This document shows positions 44,551-51,766 of a stretch of DNA of 59,621 nucleotides, piece by piece; the first letter of the stretch is position 1; every line of letters starts with the position of its first letter. The notes beneath the pieces are model-generated. The model saw only the letters and a program-made list of their open reading frames with translations, was not told the origin of the DNA and did not search any database. The stretch lies in NCBI GenBank assembly GCA_002722935.1, contig PBMX01000005.1, positions 1 to 59,621 of the forward strand, in the 5' to 3' direction. This DNA comes from Phycisphaerae bacterium. GTDB lineage: Bacteria; Planctomycetota; Phycisphaerae; Phycisphaerales; SM1A02. The position numbers and the translations under genes were made by a program.

Positions 44551-44570
44551 CCGGTATCGGGGAATACCGG
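44551..44570. repeat. Inverted repeat upstream of two divergent genes
   Basis: CCGGTAT (44551-44557) and ATACCGG (44564-44570) form a perfect 7-bp inverted repeat with a 6-bp centre, followed on the plus strand by T-rich TGTTTTCTCT. It may be an operator or a weak terminator. It lies in the 193-bp gap 44547-44739. Confidence 0.3.
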
Positions 44571-44704
44571 TGTTTTCTCTCGTTGAAATCGTGTTGTGTC
44601 GGAATTCGTTCCGGAAATCCATCGGGGTTTCTTCTTATCGGGCCGTACCACGCCCAACTTGTCGGCCGGTGCCGTGGGTCATAGCATGCTCTTCTTGTTT
44701 GTCC

Positions 44705-44726
44705 CGGTGGGGTGAAAGCCCGACCG
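44705..44726 (+). promoter_or_regulatory. Hairpin directly upstream of the ribosome-binding site
   Basis: CGGTGGGG and CCCGACCG pair except for one G-G mismatch around loop TGAAAG, ending one base before AGGAG (44728-44732) of the MBL gene at 44740. It could affect translation. The stem resembles one arm of an FMN riboswitch, but the rest of that riboswitch is missing. Confidence 0.28.
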
Positions 44727-44739
44727 CAGGAGATTCCCG

Positions 44740-45645
44740 ATGTTGCCAAAGCGTCCACCCCGTGATCATCGGGTGGGGTTCATCTACTCGCCGCCCTGGA
44801 GAATCCAGGGGATCAGCGTAGGAGGTGAGCAGACCATCATTCAGGTACCCGAACTCGGTGTGAATTTCGACATCGGGTTGTGTCCGAGGATCGCACTTGC
44901 AGCGGATTTCACCGCCCTGAGTCATGGTCACATGGACCATGTCGCCGGACTCCCCTACTGGTTCAGCCAGCGAACTTTCATGAAAATGTCGCCGGGAACC
45001 TGTTTCTGTCATCCTGAAACAGCCAAACCCCTGCAGGACATGATGGGTGGCTGGGTTGATGTCGAGAATCAGGCCACCCCCCACCGGATCGTCCCGCTGG
45101 CCCCCGGTGAAAGCCATCAAATCAAACCCTCCATATCCCTTCTGGCCCTCCAGGCGAGGCACACGGTTCCAGCTCTGTCCTTCGTCGCCGTGGAAAAAAG
45201 AAGCAAGTTGAAACAGGAATTCGCGGGCCTGAGCCAGTCGGAGCTCAGGGGTATCAGGAATGGTGGGACCGAAATCACCTACACCGTCGACATACCGCTC
45301 GTGGCTTATTCGGGTGATACCGAAATGAACCCAAGTCTAGTTTCCACAGAGTTTTGTGAGTCGAAGGTGGTGATCACGGAGTGTACGTTTTTCGAGGATG
45401 ATCACCGTGAGCGGGCGAAGGTCGGGAAGCACCTGCATATCCATCAACTGAAGGATCTGTTGTCATCATGGAAGGCGGAGACCGTCGTTCTCGCCCACAT
45501 GTCAAGGCGGTCTTCCCTGGAAGTCATCAGGAAGATCCTGAAGGATACGCTTGGAGACGAGGCGTCCAGGGTGTGTCTGTTGATGGACCATTATGAGAAT
45601 CGAAATCGATATGAAGAGCAGTCCCGGAAGCTGGAAACTTCGTAG
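44740..45645 (+). CDS. RNase Z-like metallo-beta-lactamase fold hydrolase
   Basis: A 301-aa metallohydrolase. The zinc motif is SHGHMDHVAG (His62, His64, Asp66, His67), and further ligands are in LVAYSGDTEMNP and LAHMSRRSS. These positions and the late VVITECTFFEDDHRERA segment match RNase Z-like proteins and related hydrolases; tRNA 3'-end processing is one possible role, supported by the tRNA-Ala gene that lacks CCA. The ribosome-binding site AGGAG lies 7 bp before the ATG and is preceded by a hairpin. An inverted repeat overlaps its stop. Confidence 0.86.
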   Translation: MLPKRPPRDHRVGFIYSPPWRIQGISVGGEQTIIQVPELGVNFDIGLCPRIALAADFTALSHGHMDHVAGLPYWFSQRTFMKMSPGTCFCHPETAKPLQDMMGGWVDVENQATPHRIVPLAPGESHQIKPSISLLALQARHTVPALSFVAVEKRSKLKQEFAGLSQSELRGIRNGGTEITYTVDIPLVAYSGDTEMNPSLVSTEFCESKVVITECTFFEDDHRERAKVGKHLHIHQLKDLLSSWKAETVVLAHMSRRSSLEVIRKILKDTLGDEASRVCLLMDHYENRNRYEEQSRKLETS

Positions 45646-45672
45646 AACTTTCCTTCATGGATTGAAAGTTCT
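45644..45672 (+). terminator. Hairpin overlapping the stop of the MBL gene
   Basis: AGAACTTTC (45644-45652) and GAAAGTTCT (45664-45672) form a perfect 9-bp inverted repeat with an 11-nt loop, starting within the TAG stop. There is no U tract after it, so termination would be non-classical. It separates the MBL gene from the dnaA region. Confidence 0.35.
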
Positions 45673-45674
45673 GG

Positions 45675-45703
45675 TTGACGATGACAATCCCGAAACGTAG
45701 TTT
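45675..45703 (+). promoter_or_regulatory. Candidate dnaA promoter
   Basis: TTGACG (45675-45680, five of six), 17 bp, TAGTTT (45698-45703, three of six). It lies directly after the terminator-like hairpin and about 190 bp before dnaA. Confidence 0.32.
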
Positions 45704-45788
45704 GTGGGAGTTGCCTGTTACCAGTGACCCTTGAGGGTGATCCGGCGGGAGGGAAATACGGGCAACGGTGGTTCGGGGGAAGGGGAGG

Positions 45789-45899
45789 ATGACCACCCAG
45801 GAGGGGATAGGTCATGTGCAGCGGCAGGATGCCGAAGATGGTGTCGATCCGACCAAACCGGAATGGTGGACTGACCGCACATGGCAACCTGCAACATGA
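45789..45899 (+). CDS. Short ORF upstream of dnaA (36 aa), ATGA-coupled
   Basis: An ATG behind a purine-rich GGGGAAGGGGAGG encodes 36 residues (start MTTQEGIGHV, end PEWWTDRTWQPAT) and stops with TGA at 45897-45899. That stop overlaps an ATG at 45896, which is in the dnaA frame. The same ATGA coupling is used by many gene pairs in this window. It may be a leader peptide that controls dnaA translation or a small protein with an unknown role. The Trp-rich C-terminus is notable. Confidence 0.42.
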   Translation: MTTQEGIGHVQRQDAEDGVDPTKPEWWTDRTWQPAT

Positions 45900-47248
45900 A
45901 CATGATGGAAAAGCTGCTCGCGTTCATTCGTGAGGATGATCCGAGTGCTTGTCGTCATTGGTTCGAGGATATTCAACCCGTCGATTGCGTTGATGGTGTG
46001 TTGACCCTCTTCATCGACGAACCTGTTCGTCTCAAGTACCTGGAACGTTGTTGCAGTGAACACTTCAACAAGGCGGCCCGTTCTTCGTTCAAGGGTGTGG
46101 AAACGGTTCGATTCGTCGATGAACACAAACCGGGAGCCCGCCTGGTCGAACATGAAACCACCTCGGGTGGGTTCACACATTCGGGCTTCGAGGAAGACAT
46201 GCTCCTCAGTCCAAACCATACCTTCGACAATTTCGTCGTGGGTCCGGACAACAGGCTTGCACATGCGGCTTCCGTTGCCGTATCGAAGAAACCTGCGCTC
46301 GCCTACAACCCCCTCTTCATCCATGGTGGCGTCGGTCTCGGAAAGACACACCTCCTCCAGGCCATCTGCAGGACCTCCATCGAGAATCATCCATCACTTC
46401 GCATCTACTACACCTCATGCAATGGATTCATGACCCAGTTCCTGGACGCCGTCCAGGAGGGAAGCCTGTCCTCCTTCAGGCACAGGTTCCGGTCATATGA
46501 CCTGCTGGTCATCGACGATATTCACGACCTCTCGAAGAGGGGCCCCTCCCAGGAGGAGTTCTTCCACACCTTCAACAGCCTTTATCAGGCTGGAAGGCAG
46601 ATTGTCCTCAGTTCAGACGCCCCGCCAAACGACATACCCGACCTCGAGGAACGGCTCATCAGCCGCTTCAACTGTGGCCTGGTCGCCAATATCGAGCGAC
46701 CCTGCTATGAAACCAGGGTTGCGATCATCAGGAGCAAGGCCCGAATCCGGAACCTGACCCTCCCTGATGACGTCGCAAGTTACATAGCCGCCAAGATCGA
46801 TTCCAACATCCGTGAGATCGAGGGCGCCATCACGAAACTTGAGGGTTTGTCCCTGATCAACAATTCACCCCTGAATCTCGCGTTGGCGAAGAAGGCCATT
46901 GGCGAGGGTTCCAGGGTGGGTGGTGAAAACCAGTTGAACATCCAGGGGATCATCGAAGCGATTACGAGCTATTTCGATCTCAAGCTCGCAGACCTGTTGT
47001 CAAAACGAAGGAACAAGTCCATCGCGCTTCCAAGGCAGATCGGCATGTACCTTGCTCGAAAGCACACCAGATTCAGTCTCGAGGAGATTGGCGGATATTT
47101 CGGTGGTCGAGATCACACCACCGTGATGCACGCCGTCCGTACGATCGATCAACGACGCAGCAGCGACGCCCGTCTTGACAAGGATCTCATTCGTCTCGAA
47201 GAGGTCCTCATCGGGAACGAGATCGAAACAGCCAGCCACCTGGTCTGA
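45896..47248 (+). CDS. dnaA: Chromosomal replication initiator protein DnaA
   Basis: DnaA binds oriC boxes and opens the origin in its ATP form. From ATG 45896 the protein has about 450 aa. Domain I is short (MMEKLLAFIREDDPSACRHW) and domain II is nearly absent. The AAA+ domain shows HGGVGLGKTH (Walker A, about 144-152), DLLVIDDIHDLSKR (Walker B) and SRFNCGL (arginine finger). Domain IV carries GGRDHTTVMHAVRTI, the DNA-binding signature. ATG 45881 is an alternative start giving five more residues; I prefer 45896 because it overlaps the stop of the upstream short ORF. No dnaN, gyrB or recF is adjacent. Confidence 0.95.
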   Translation: MNMMEKLLAFIREDDPSACRHWFEDIQPVDCVDGVLTLFIDEPVRLKYLERCCSEHFNKAARSSFKGVETVRFVDEHKPGARLVEHETTSGGFTHSGFEEDMLLSPNHTFDNFVVGPDNRLAHAASVAVSKKPALAYNPLFIHGGVGLGKTHLLQAICRTSIENHPSLRIYYTSCNGFMTQFLDAVQEGSLSSFRHRFRSYDLLVIDDIHDLSKRGPSQEEFFHTFNSLYQAGRQIVLSSDAPPNDIPDLEERLISRFNCGLVANIERPCYETRVAIIRSKARIRNLTLPDDVASYIAAKIDSNIREIEGAITKLEGLSLINNSPLNLALAKKAIGEGSRVGGENQLNIQGIIEAITSYFDLKLADLLSKRRNKSIALPRQIGMYLARKHTRFSLEEIGGYFGGRDHTTVMHAVRTIDQRRSSDARLDKDLIRLEEVLIGNEIETASHLV

Positions 47249-47296
47249 AACAATCCCGGATCTTTCCGTTGACGACACGCGGGTATGCTGTCTGCT

Positions 47297-47400
47297 CCTG
47301 TCGTTTCACGCCTGGAGATCGTGGGAGCATCGACGAAATGGAGCTGGATTCATCCGGATGCCGGATCCCGTGAAATGAAACGGACAGCTCAAACGACAGG
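47297..47400 (+). other. Candidate structured RNA or leader element
   Basis: CCTGTCG+TTTCACG (47297-47310) can pair with CGTGAAA (47369-47375) and, after an 18-nt bulge, CGACAGG (47394-47400), making a 14-bp imperfect stem around the palindrome CATCCGGATG. The adjacent repeat AAACGGACAG is nearly the same as AAACGACAGG, so alternative pairings are possible. It matches no RNA family that I recognise. Confidence 0.25.
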
Positions 47401-47463
47401 TTGTTCAACGACGTCTGCTGTAGAAACACCTTTAATTCAGCGGTCAATCAGGTGGCTCCGGTT

Positions 47464-47472
47464 TGATCCACA
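47464..47472 (+). promoter_or_regulatory. DnaA-box-like 9-mer
   Basis: TGATCCACA differs from the DnaA box TTATCCACA at one base. It is a single site downstream of dnaA, inside a small inverted repeat GTTTG/CAAAC. A single box is weak evidence for an origin. Confidence 0.15.
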
Positions 47473-47568
47473 AACAGGGGTCCTTTAGACATGAGAAGAA
47501 GAGGAATTAATTCAATTCACCCTTTTCTTCCGTGGAGAACCCTGCGACTCGGACCCCTGAACGAGGGG

Positions 47569-47574
47569 TATACT
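47569..47574 (+). promoter_or_regulatory. Possible -10 of the moxR operon promoter
   Basis: TATACT lies 25 bp before the moxR ATG. There is no good -35 at the standard distance, so confidence is low. Confidence 0.2.
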
Positions 47575-47599
47575 TCAGTCCTTGTTCATGGAGGCCGGC

Positions 47600-48622
47600 A
47601 TGGATACACAGGTCATGGAAACGGCGGATCGGATCCGGAAAGAGGTCCAATCGGTCGTCGTCGGTCAGGATGAGGTCATCGATGAACTCATTCTCTGCCT
47701 GTTCTGTGGTGGGCATTCGCTGCTGATCGGGGTTCCGGGACTCGCCAAGACCCTCCTGGTTTCGACGATCGCCAGGACCCTCAGCCTCGAATTCTCCAGG
47801 ATCCAGTTCACCCCGGATCTCATGCCCTCGGACATGACGGGCACCGAGGTCATGGAGGAGGACAAGGCCACCGGAAACAGATCCATGAGGTTCGTACGGG
47901 GTCCGGTGTTCGCCAACCTCGTTCTCGCGGATGAAATCAACAGGACTCCACCCAAGACCCAGGCAGCCCTGCTTGAAGCCATGCAGGAACAACAGGTAAC
48001 AGCCGGGGGAAACAAACATCTTCTTCCCAGGCCCTTCTTCGTGCTGGCGACACAGAATCCAATCGAGCAGGAAGGAACCTACCCCCTTCCGGAAGCCCAG
48101 CTGGATCGATTCATGTTCAACACCAGGATTTCATATCCAACCAGCCAGGAGGAGCATGAAATCGTCCTCAGGACGACATCGGCCACCGAGCCGGAGGTCA
48201 ACCCCGTCATAGATGGTTCGAAAGTGCTCGAGATCCAGGATCTTGTTCGACAGGTTCCCATCGCTCCCCAGGTCGTGGACTACGCCCTCAGGATCGTTCG
48301 TGGTACCAGGGTGGGAGAAGAAGACTCTTCGGTGCCTGATTTCATGCAGCAGTACATCCGCTGGGGTGCGGGTCCAAGGGCGAGCCAGTACCTCGTTCTC
48401 GCTGCGAAGGGGAAGGCGATCCTCAGGGGCTCGTCGGTCGTCGACTTCTCCGACATTCGATCCGTGACGCACCCGGTACTCAGGCACAGGATCCTCCGGA
48501 ACTTCAACGCCGAGGCCGACGGTGTCCAGGTGGATGAACTCATCAACCAGCTTCTTGATTGGGTTGATGAAGACGGAACGGATCCGGAAACGGCGCGGCG
48601 CCTGGACAGGGTCATGCACTAG
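47600..48622 (+). CDS. MoxR-family AAA+ ATPase
   Basis: A 340-aa MoxR ATPase; members act as chaperones that insert metal or mature partner proteins, usually next to vWA-domain genes. Walker A is GVPGLAKT, Walker B is LVLADEINR with TPPKTQAALLEAMQE, sensor 1 is FVLATQNPIEQEGTYPLPEAQ, and the C-terminal lid is complete. ATG 47600 has GGAGG five bases upstream; the frame opens earlier at TTG 47582. It starts a seven-gene, co-directional operon with vWA-type proteins. Confidence 0.95.
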   Translation: MDTQVMETADRIRKEVQSVVVGQDEVIDELILCLFCGGHSLLIGVPGLAKTLLVSTIARTLSLEFSRIQFTPDLMPSDMTGTEVMEEDKATGNRSMRFVRGPVFANLVLADEINRTPPKTQAALLEAMQEQQVTAGGNKHLLPRPFFVLATQNPIEQEGTYPLPEAQLDRFMFNTRISYPTSQEEHEIVLRTTSATEPEVNPVIDGSKVLEIQDLVRQVPIAPQVVDYALRIVRGTRVGEEDSSVPDFMQQYIRWGAGPRASQYLVLAAKGKAILRGSSVVDFSDIRSVTHPVLRHRILRNFNAEADGVQVDELINQLLDWVDEDGTDPETARRLDRVMH

Positions 48623-48650
48623 TCACTGGTTCAGGGTCAGGTGAATCGTC

Positions 48651-49637
48651 GTGAAGAATCCCGCTCAATCTTCAGGAATCCAGAAGGCTGAATCCTACCT
48701 TGCCCCGGAAACGCTCCTGCAGCTCTCATCGTTCGAACTCCGGGCAAAGATGATCGTCGAAGGAATACGAAGTGGTCTTCATGCATCCCCTCACCAGGGG
48801 ATGTCCGTTGAATTCAACCAACATCGCACATACACACCGGGGGATGACCTCCGGCATCTCGATTGGAAGGTCTATGGAAGATCCGATCGGTTGACTGTCA
48901 AGCAGTATGAACAGGAAACAACCCTTGATGTTCTGCTTCTCGTGGACTGCTCGGCATCCATGAAATTCGGAACTCTTGAACCGAAGAGTGGGTGGGGAGG
49001 AACGGACGGGAGCAGATCATCGAGCCGCTGGACCAAGTTCGATCATGCCACCGCGACGGCAGCAGCTCTGGCATGGATGGCTCTTCAGAATACGGATCGG
49101 GTCGGAGTACACCTGTTCGCAGAAGGACTCCAGCATTCCCTGAACCAGAGAAGTACCGAACAGCAATGGAGACAGGTGGTTTCCCTTCTTTCAAGACAGG
49201 CGATCGAGGGAGGTACGGATTTCAACACTTCGATCGACCAGATTCTGTCCCTCGTTTCAAACAGGTCTCTGTTCATCATTCTTTCCGACTTTCTCGAGAA
49301 CCCCGGGGTTCTTCGTTCCGTGTTCGCGAAATTCCTTCACAAGCGACACGATCTCCTCTGCATCCAGGTCCTGGACAATGAGGAAATCGAGTTCAACAAC
49401 CAGGATCCAACATCCTTTCTCGACCTGGAGAGTGAAACGGAGATCAAACTGGATCCGACTCTGATCAGGGATTCATACAGGGAGTCGCTTCGAAATCATG
49501 AGGCGGAATTGAGACGTGGTCTCGTGGATCATGGTTTCGATTTCATTCAGATGAACTCCCACGATCCAGTTGGTCCCGCCCTCGCCAGATCGGCATCTCG
49601 AAGAAGAGAGTGGTTGAAGAATCGGCATGCCGGGTGA
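48651..49637 (+). CDS. DUF58-family protein
   Basis: A 328-aa DUF58 protein, the standard partner of MoxR. Signature segments are FELRAKMIVEGIRSGLHASPHQGMSVEFNQ, YTPGDDLRHLDWKVYGR, and a vWA-like MIDAS region (VLLLVDCSASMKFG, then TRVGVHLFAEG-like NTDRVGVHLFAE). There is no transmembrane helix. The start is GTG 48651 with AGGTGA upstream. The 3' end overlaps the next gene by 11 bp, typical of an operon. Confidence 0.92.
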   Translation: MKNPAQSSGIQKAESYLAPETLLQLSSFELRAKMIVEGIRSGLHASPHQGMSVEFNQHRTYTPGDDLRHLDWKVYGRSDRLTVKQYEQETTLDVLLLVDCSASMKFGTLEPKSGWGGTDGSRSSSRWTKFDHATATAAALAWMALQNTDRVGVHLFAEGLQHSLNQRSTEQQWRQVVSLLSRQAIEGGTDFNTSIDQILSLVSNRSLFIILSDFLENPGVLRSVFAKFLHKRHDLLCIQVLDNEEIEFNNQDPTSFLDLESETEIKLDPTLIRDSYRESLRNHEAELRRGLVDHGFDFIQMNSHDPVGPALARSASRRREWLKNRHAG

Positions 49638-51765
49638 TCTGGCATTCATCCTGATATCACCATGGATGGCCGTTGCCGGGGCCGTCGGCGTGTCAATACC
49701 ACTGTTGATCCATCTTCTCTTCCGTCGCAGAAGAAAACCCGTGAAATGGGCCGCGATGCTCTTCCTGGAGGAGGCCTGGTCATCGAGAAGAAAACGAATC
49801 CGGTTGGAGCAGATGATCCTTCTGTTCATCCGCTGTGCGATCCCTGTTCTTCTGGGGTTGGCCCTCGCCCAACCGGTCCTCGACGGTTCCAGGCTGTTGC
49901 CGGGATCAGGAAGATCGATCCACCTGATCATTGACGACGGTGTTGTTTCAAACACGACGAATTCCAGTGGTCAACGTGATTTCGACATTCACATCGAACG
50001 GGCTACCTCAATTCTTGAGTCCCTCAAACCGGGTGACCGGGCGGTCGTGACCCTCACCACCGATCCAAAGTCCACACAGGCCGGCGCCACCGATGTGGGA
50101 ACAACCATGAACTGGTTGAAGACGATCTCTCCATCTGAACAGCCATCCAGAATTCCGGATGCTCTCATGAAGGTGCGTGATGAACTGGTCGAGTCCGAAT
50201 CTCCGGGATCGAGCGAGGTGTATCTCCTGAGTTCATTCAGGGAGGGTGGATTCGATCCGGACATCGATCATGAAACGGAATTCCCCGAGGGTGTATCCCT
50301 CTCGTATTCAGGGCCATTCGAAGAACACACGGAAAACACGAGAATCAACAGGCTCGAACCACTTCGAAACATCCGAATAGAACGTTCTTCGGCAAACGAT
50401 CCCTCGATCGATCGAACGATCATGATCGAACTGGAGAGGGATGGAAACATGCTTCCTGGAACATCCATGCGCCTGAACACGATCATCGGATCCTGGAACG
50501 ACTCTCGAACCATTACATGGGAAAAAGGCGAATCCACGAAGACGGTCGGAATGGAACTTCCGAATGAGGTGGACGTATCCAACGGTATCAAGGCTCATGT
50601 CGAATCCGATGACTCGATGAGCATCGATGATTCCAGGTACCTGGCCCTGGAATCAAGTGAAGCAATCCATGTTCTCCTTCTGGATCGACCCGGAGAAGAC
50701 AACAGGGTGTTCGAATCCAGGTCGAACCCGGGTGCTGGACGTTGGATTCAATACGCTCTGCAACCCGGTTCGAAATCCACCTACAGGATTCTGGAAATGG
50801 ATCCATCGGTTTTTCAAATGGTCGACCTTCATGATGTGGATGTCGTCATTCTCACGAGGCCGGACCTGGTTGACCGGACATCGGGATCCTGGATTCGAAC
50901 CCACCTCGATTCCGGTGGACTGGTCCTTGTGACACCCCCGGAATCCCTGTCGACACATGAATGGGTTGCATCAACCTCTTCACAACTGGGGCTTTCATGG
51001 AACGCTTCCATGGAACCGAGAATCCATGATCCATCCACATCACTTGCCATGCCGACCGACCCGGTGAACACCGGTTCACCACTGGAATTGATTTCCGCCG
51101 AGCTTCCAGCACTCCTGGAAACCACACAGGTTCATCAATCACTTGAAATGAAGAACATTGAATCCGCAAACGTGCTCCTTACCCTCGAGGATGGATCACC
51201 CGCGATCATTTCAGGTGGATCCCGCGGTGTGTTTCCCGGGAACGTGATTTTCATGACCTTTCCACCTTCGATGAACTGGACGGATATGCCGACCAGGCCG
51301 TTGATGGTCCCCTTGTTTCATGAACTGATTCGGGGAGGATTGTCCTCCGCACGGAAATCCTCCTCTGGATTTGTTGGAGAGTTCGTCGACGCTGGACATG
51401 GTGTGGTTTCGATATCCAATGATGGGGTTCGTATTCCCATCATCGAGGAAACGGGCACGACTTCCACTTCCATTCCAAACCGTGGCTTGTGGACGATGTT
51501 CGACAACCGGGGGGCGGCCGTAGGGCAGCTCGCGCTGAATACACGTCCGGGATCCACGGATACGACTCCCGGGGATCCGGAAACAGTATCCAACTGGCTT
51601 GGAGGTGAGTGGACCCGGTTGGAATCCGATTCAACACGGACCGCGAGCCATGGAAACCACCCCTCTCTCGTTTTTCCACTTCTGCTCATCCTCGCGATCC
51701 TCGTGATTCTCGAGACGGTGATGGGCAGGATGTTCACCAGGTCCATCCATTCTGGAGTCGGTTGA
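49627..51765 (+). CDS. BatA-like protein with N-terminal double-transmembrane domain
   Basis: A 712-aa membrane protein. The N-terminus is the BatA double-transmembrane domain: hydrophobic helix, SIPLLIHLLFRRRRKPVKW, AAMLFLEEAWSSRRKRIRLE, and a second helix (MILLFIRCAIPVLLGLALAQPVL). A vWA-like periplasmic domain follows (SIHLIIDDGVVS, GDRAVVTLTTDP, EVYLLSSFREGG), then beta-rich segments. The C-terminus ends in a helix (LVFPLLLILAILVILETVMG). It overlaps the DUF58 gene and lies 1 bp before the vWA gene. Confidence 0.9.
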   Translation: MPGDLAFILISPWMAVAGAVGVSIPLLIHLLFRRRRKPVKWAAMLFLEEAWSSRRKRIRLEQMILLFIRCAIPVLLGLALAQPVLDGSRLLPGSGRSIHLIIDDGVVSNTTNSSGQRDFDIHIERATSILESLKPGDRAVVTLTTDPKSTQAGATDVGTTMNWLKTISPSEQPSRIPDALMKVRDELVESESPGSSEVYLLSSFREGGFDPDIDHETEFPEGVSLSYSGPFEEHTENTRINRLEPLRNIRIERSSANDPSIDRTIMIELERDGNMLPGTSMRLNTIIGSWNDSRTITWEKGESTKTVGMELPNEVDVSNGIKAHVESDDSMSIDDSRYLALESSEAIHVLLLDRPGEDNRVFESRSNPGAGRWIQYALQPGSKSTYRILEMDPSVFQMVDLHDVDVVILTRPDLVDRTSGSWIRTHLDSGGLVLVTPPESLSTHEWVASTSSQLGLSWNASMEPRIHDPSTSLAMPTDPVNTGSPLELISAELPALLETTQVHQSLEMKNIESANVLLTLEDGSPAIISGGSRGVFPGNVIFMTFPPSMNWTDMPTRPLMVPLFHELIRGGLSSARKSSSGFVGEFVDAGHGVVSISNDGVRIPIIEETGTTSTSIPNRGLWTMFDNRGAAVGQLALNTRPGSTDTTPGDPETVSNWLGGEWTRLESDSTRTASHGNHPSLVFPLLLILAILVILETVMGRMFTRSIHSGVG

Positions 51766-51766
51766 G

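Larger units (their letters stand above)
47249..47599. other. 351-bp intergenic region between dnaA and moxR
   Basis: This is the longest gap without a convincing gene. It holds a long inverted repeat (47297-47400), a 10-bp palindrome CATCCGGATG (47351-47360), one DnaA-box-like 9-mer TGATCCACA (47464-47472, one mismatch to TTATCCACA), an AT-rich patch around 47503-47525, and a possible -10 TATACT (47569-47574) before moxR. ORFs at 47285-47488 and 47491-47673 lack ribosome-binding sites and family features. Confidence 0.6.

Noticed and set aside
44700-44740. FMN riboswitch before the RNase Z-like gene
   Set aside because: Only one hairpin resembles part of the riboswitch. The conserved core helices and the rest of the aptamer are missing, and the gene is not a riboflavin gene.
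47285-47488. A 67-aa ORF in the dnaA-moxR gap
   Set aside because: There is no ribosome-binding site, no signal peptide or helix pattern, and the region is better explained by inverted repeats. Conservation data could overturn this.
47249-47599. Chromosome origin (oriC) next to dnaA
   Set aside because: Only one DnaA-box-like 9-mer with a mismatch is visible. An origin needs several boxes and an AT-rich unwinding element; dnaN and gyrB are not adjacent either.
50889-50901. GGATTCGAACCC resembling a reverse-strand tRNA T arm
   Set aside because: It lies within the BatA-like coding sequence and has no matching acceptor, D or anticodon stems around it.
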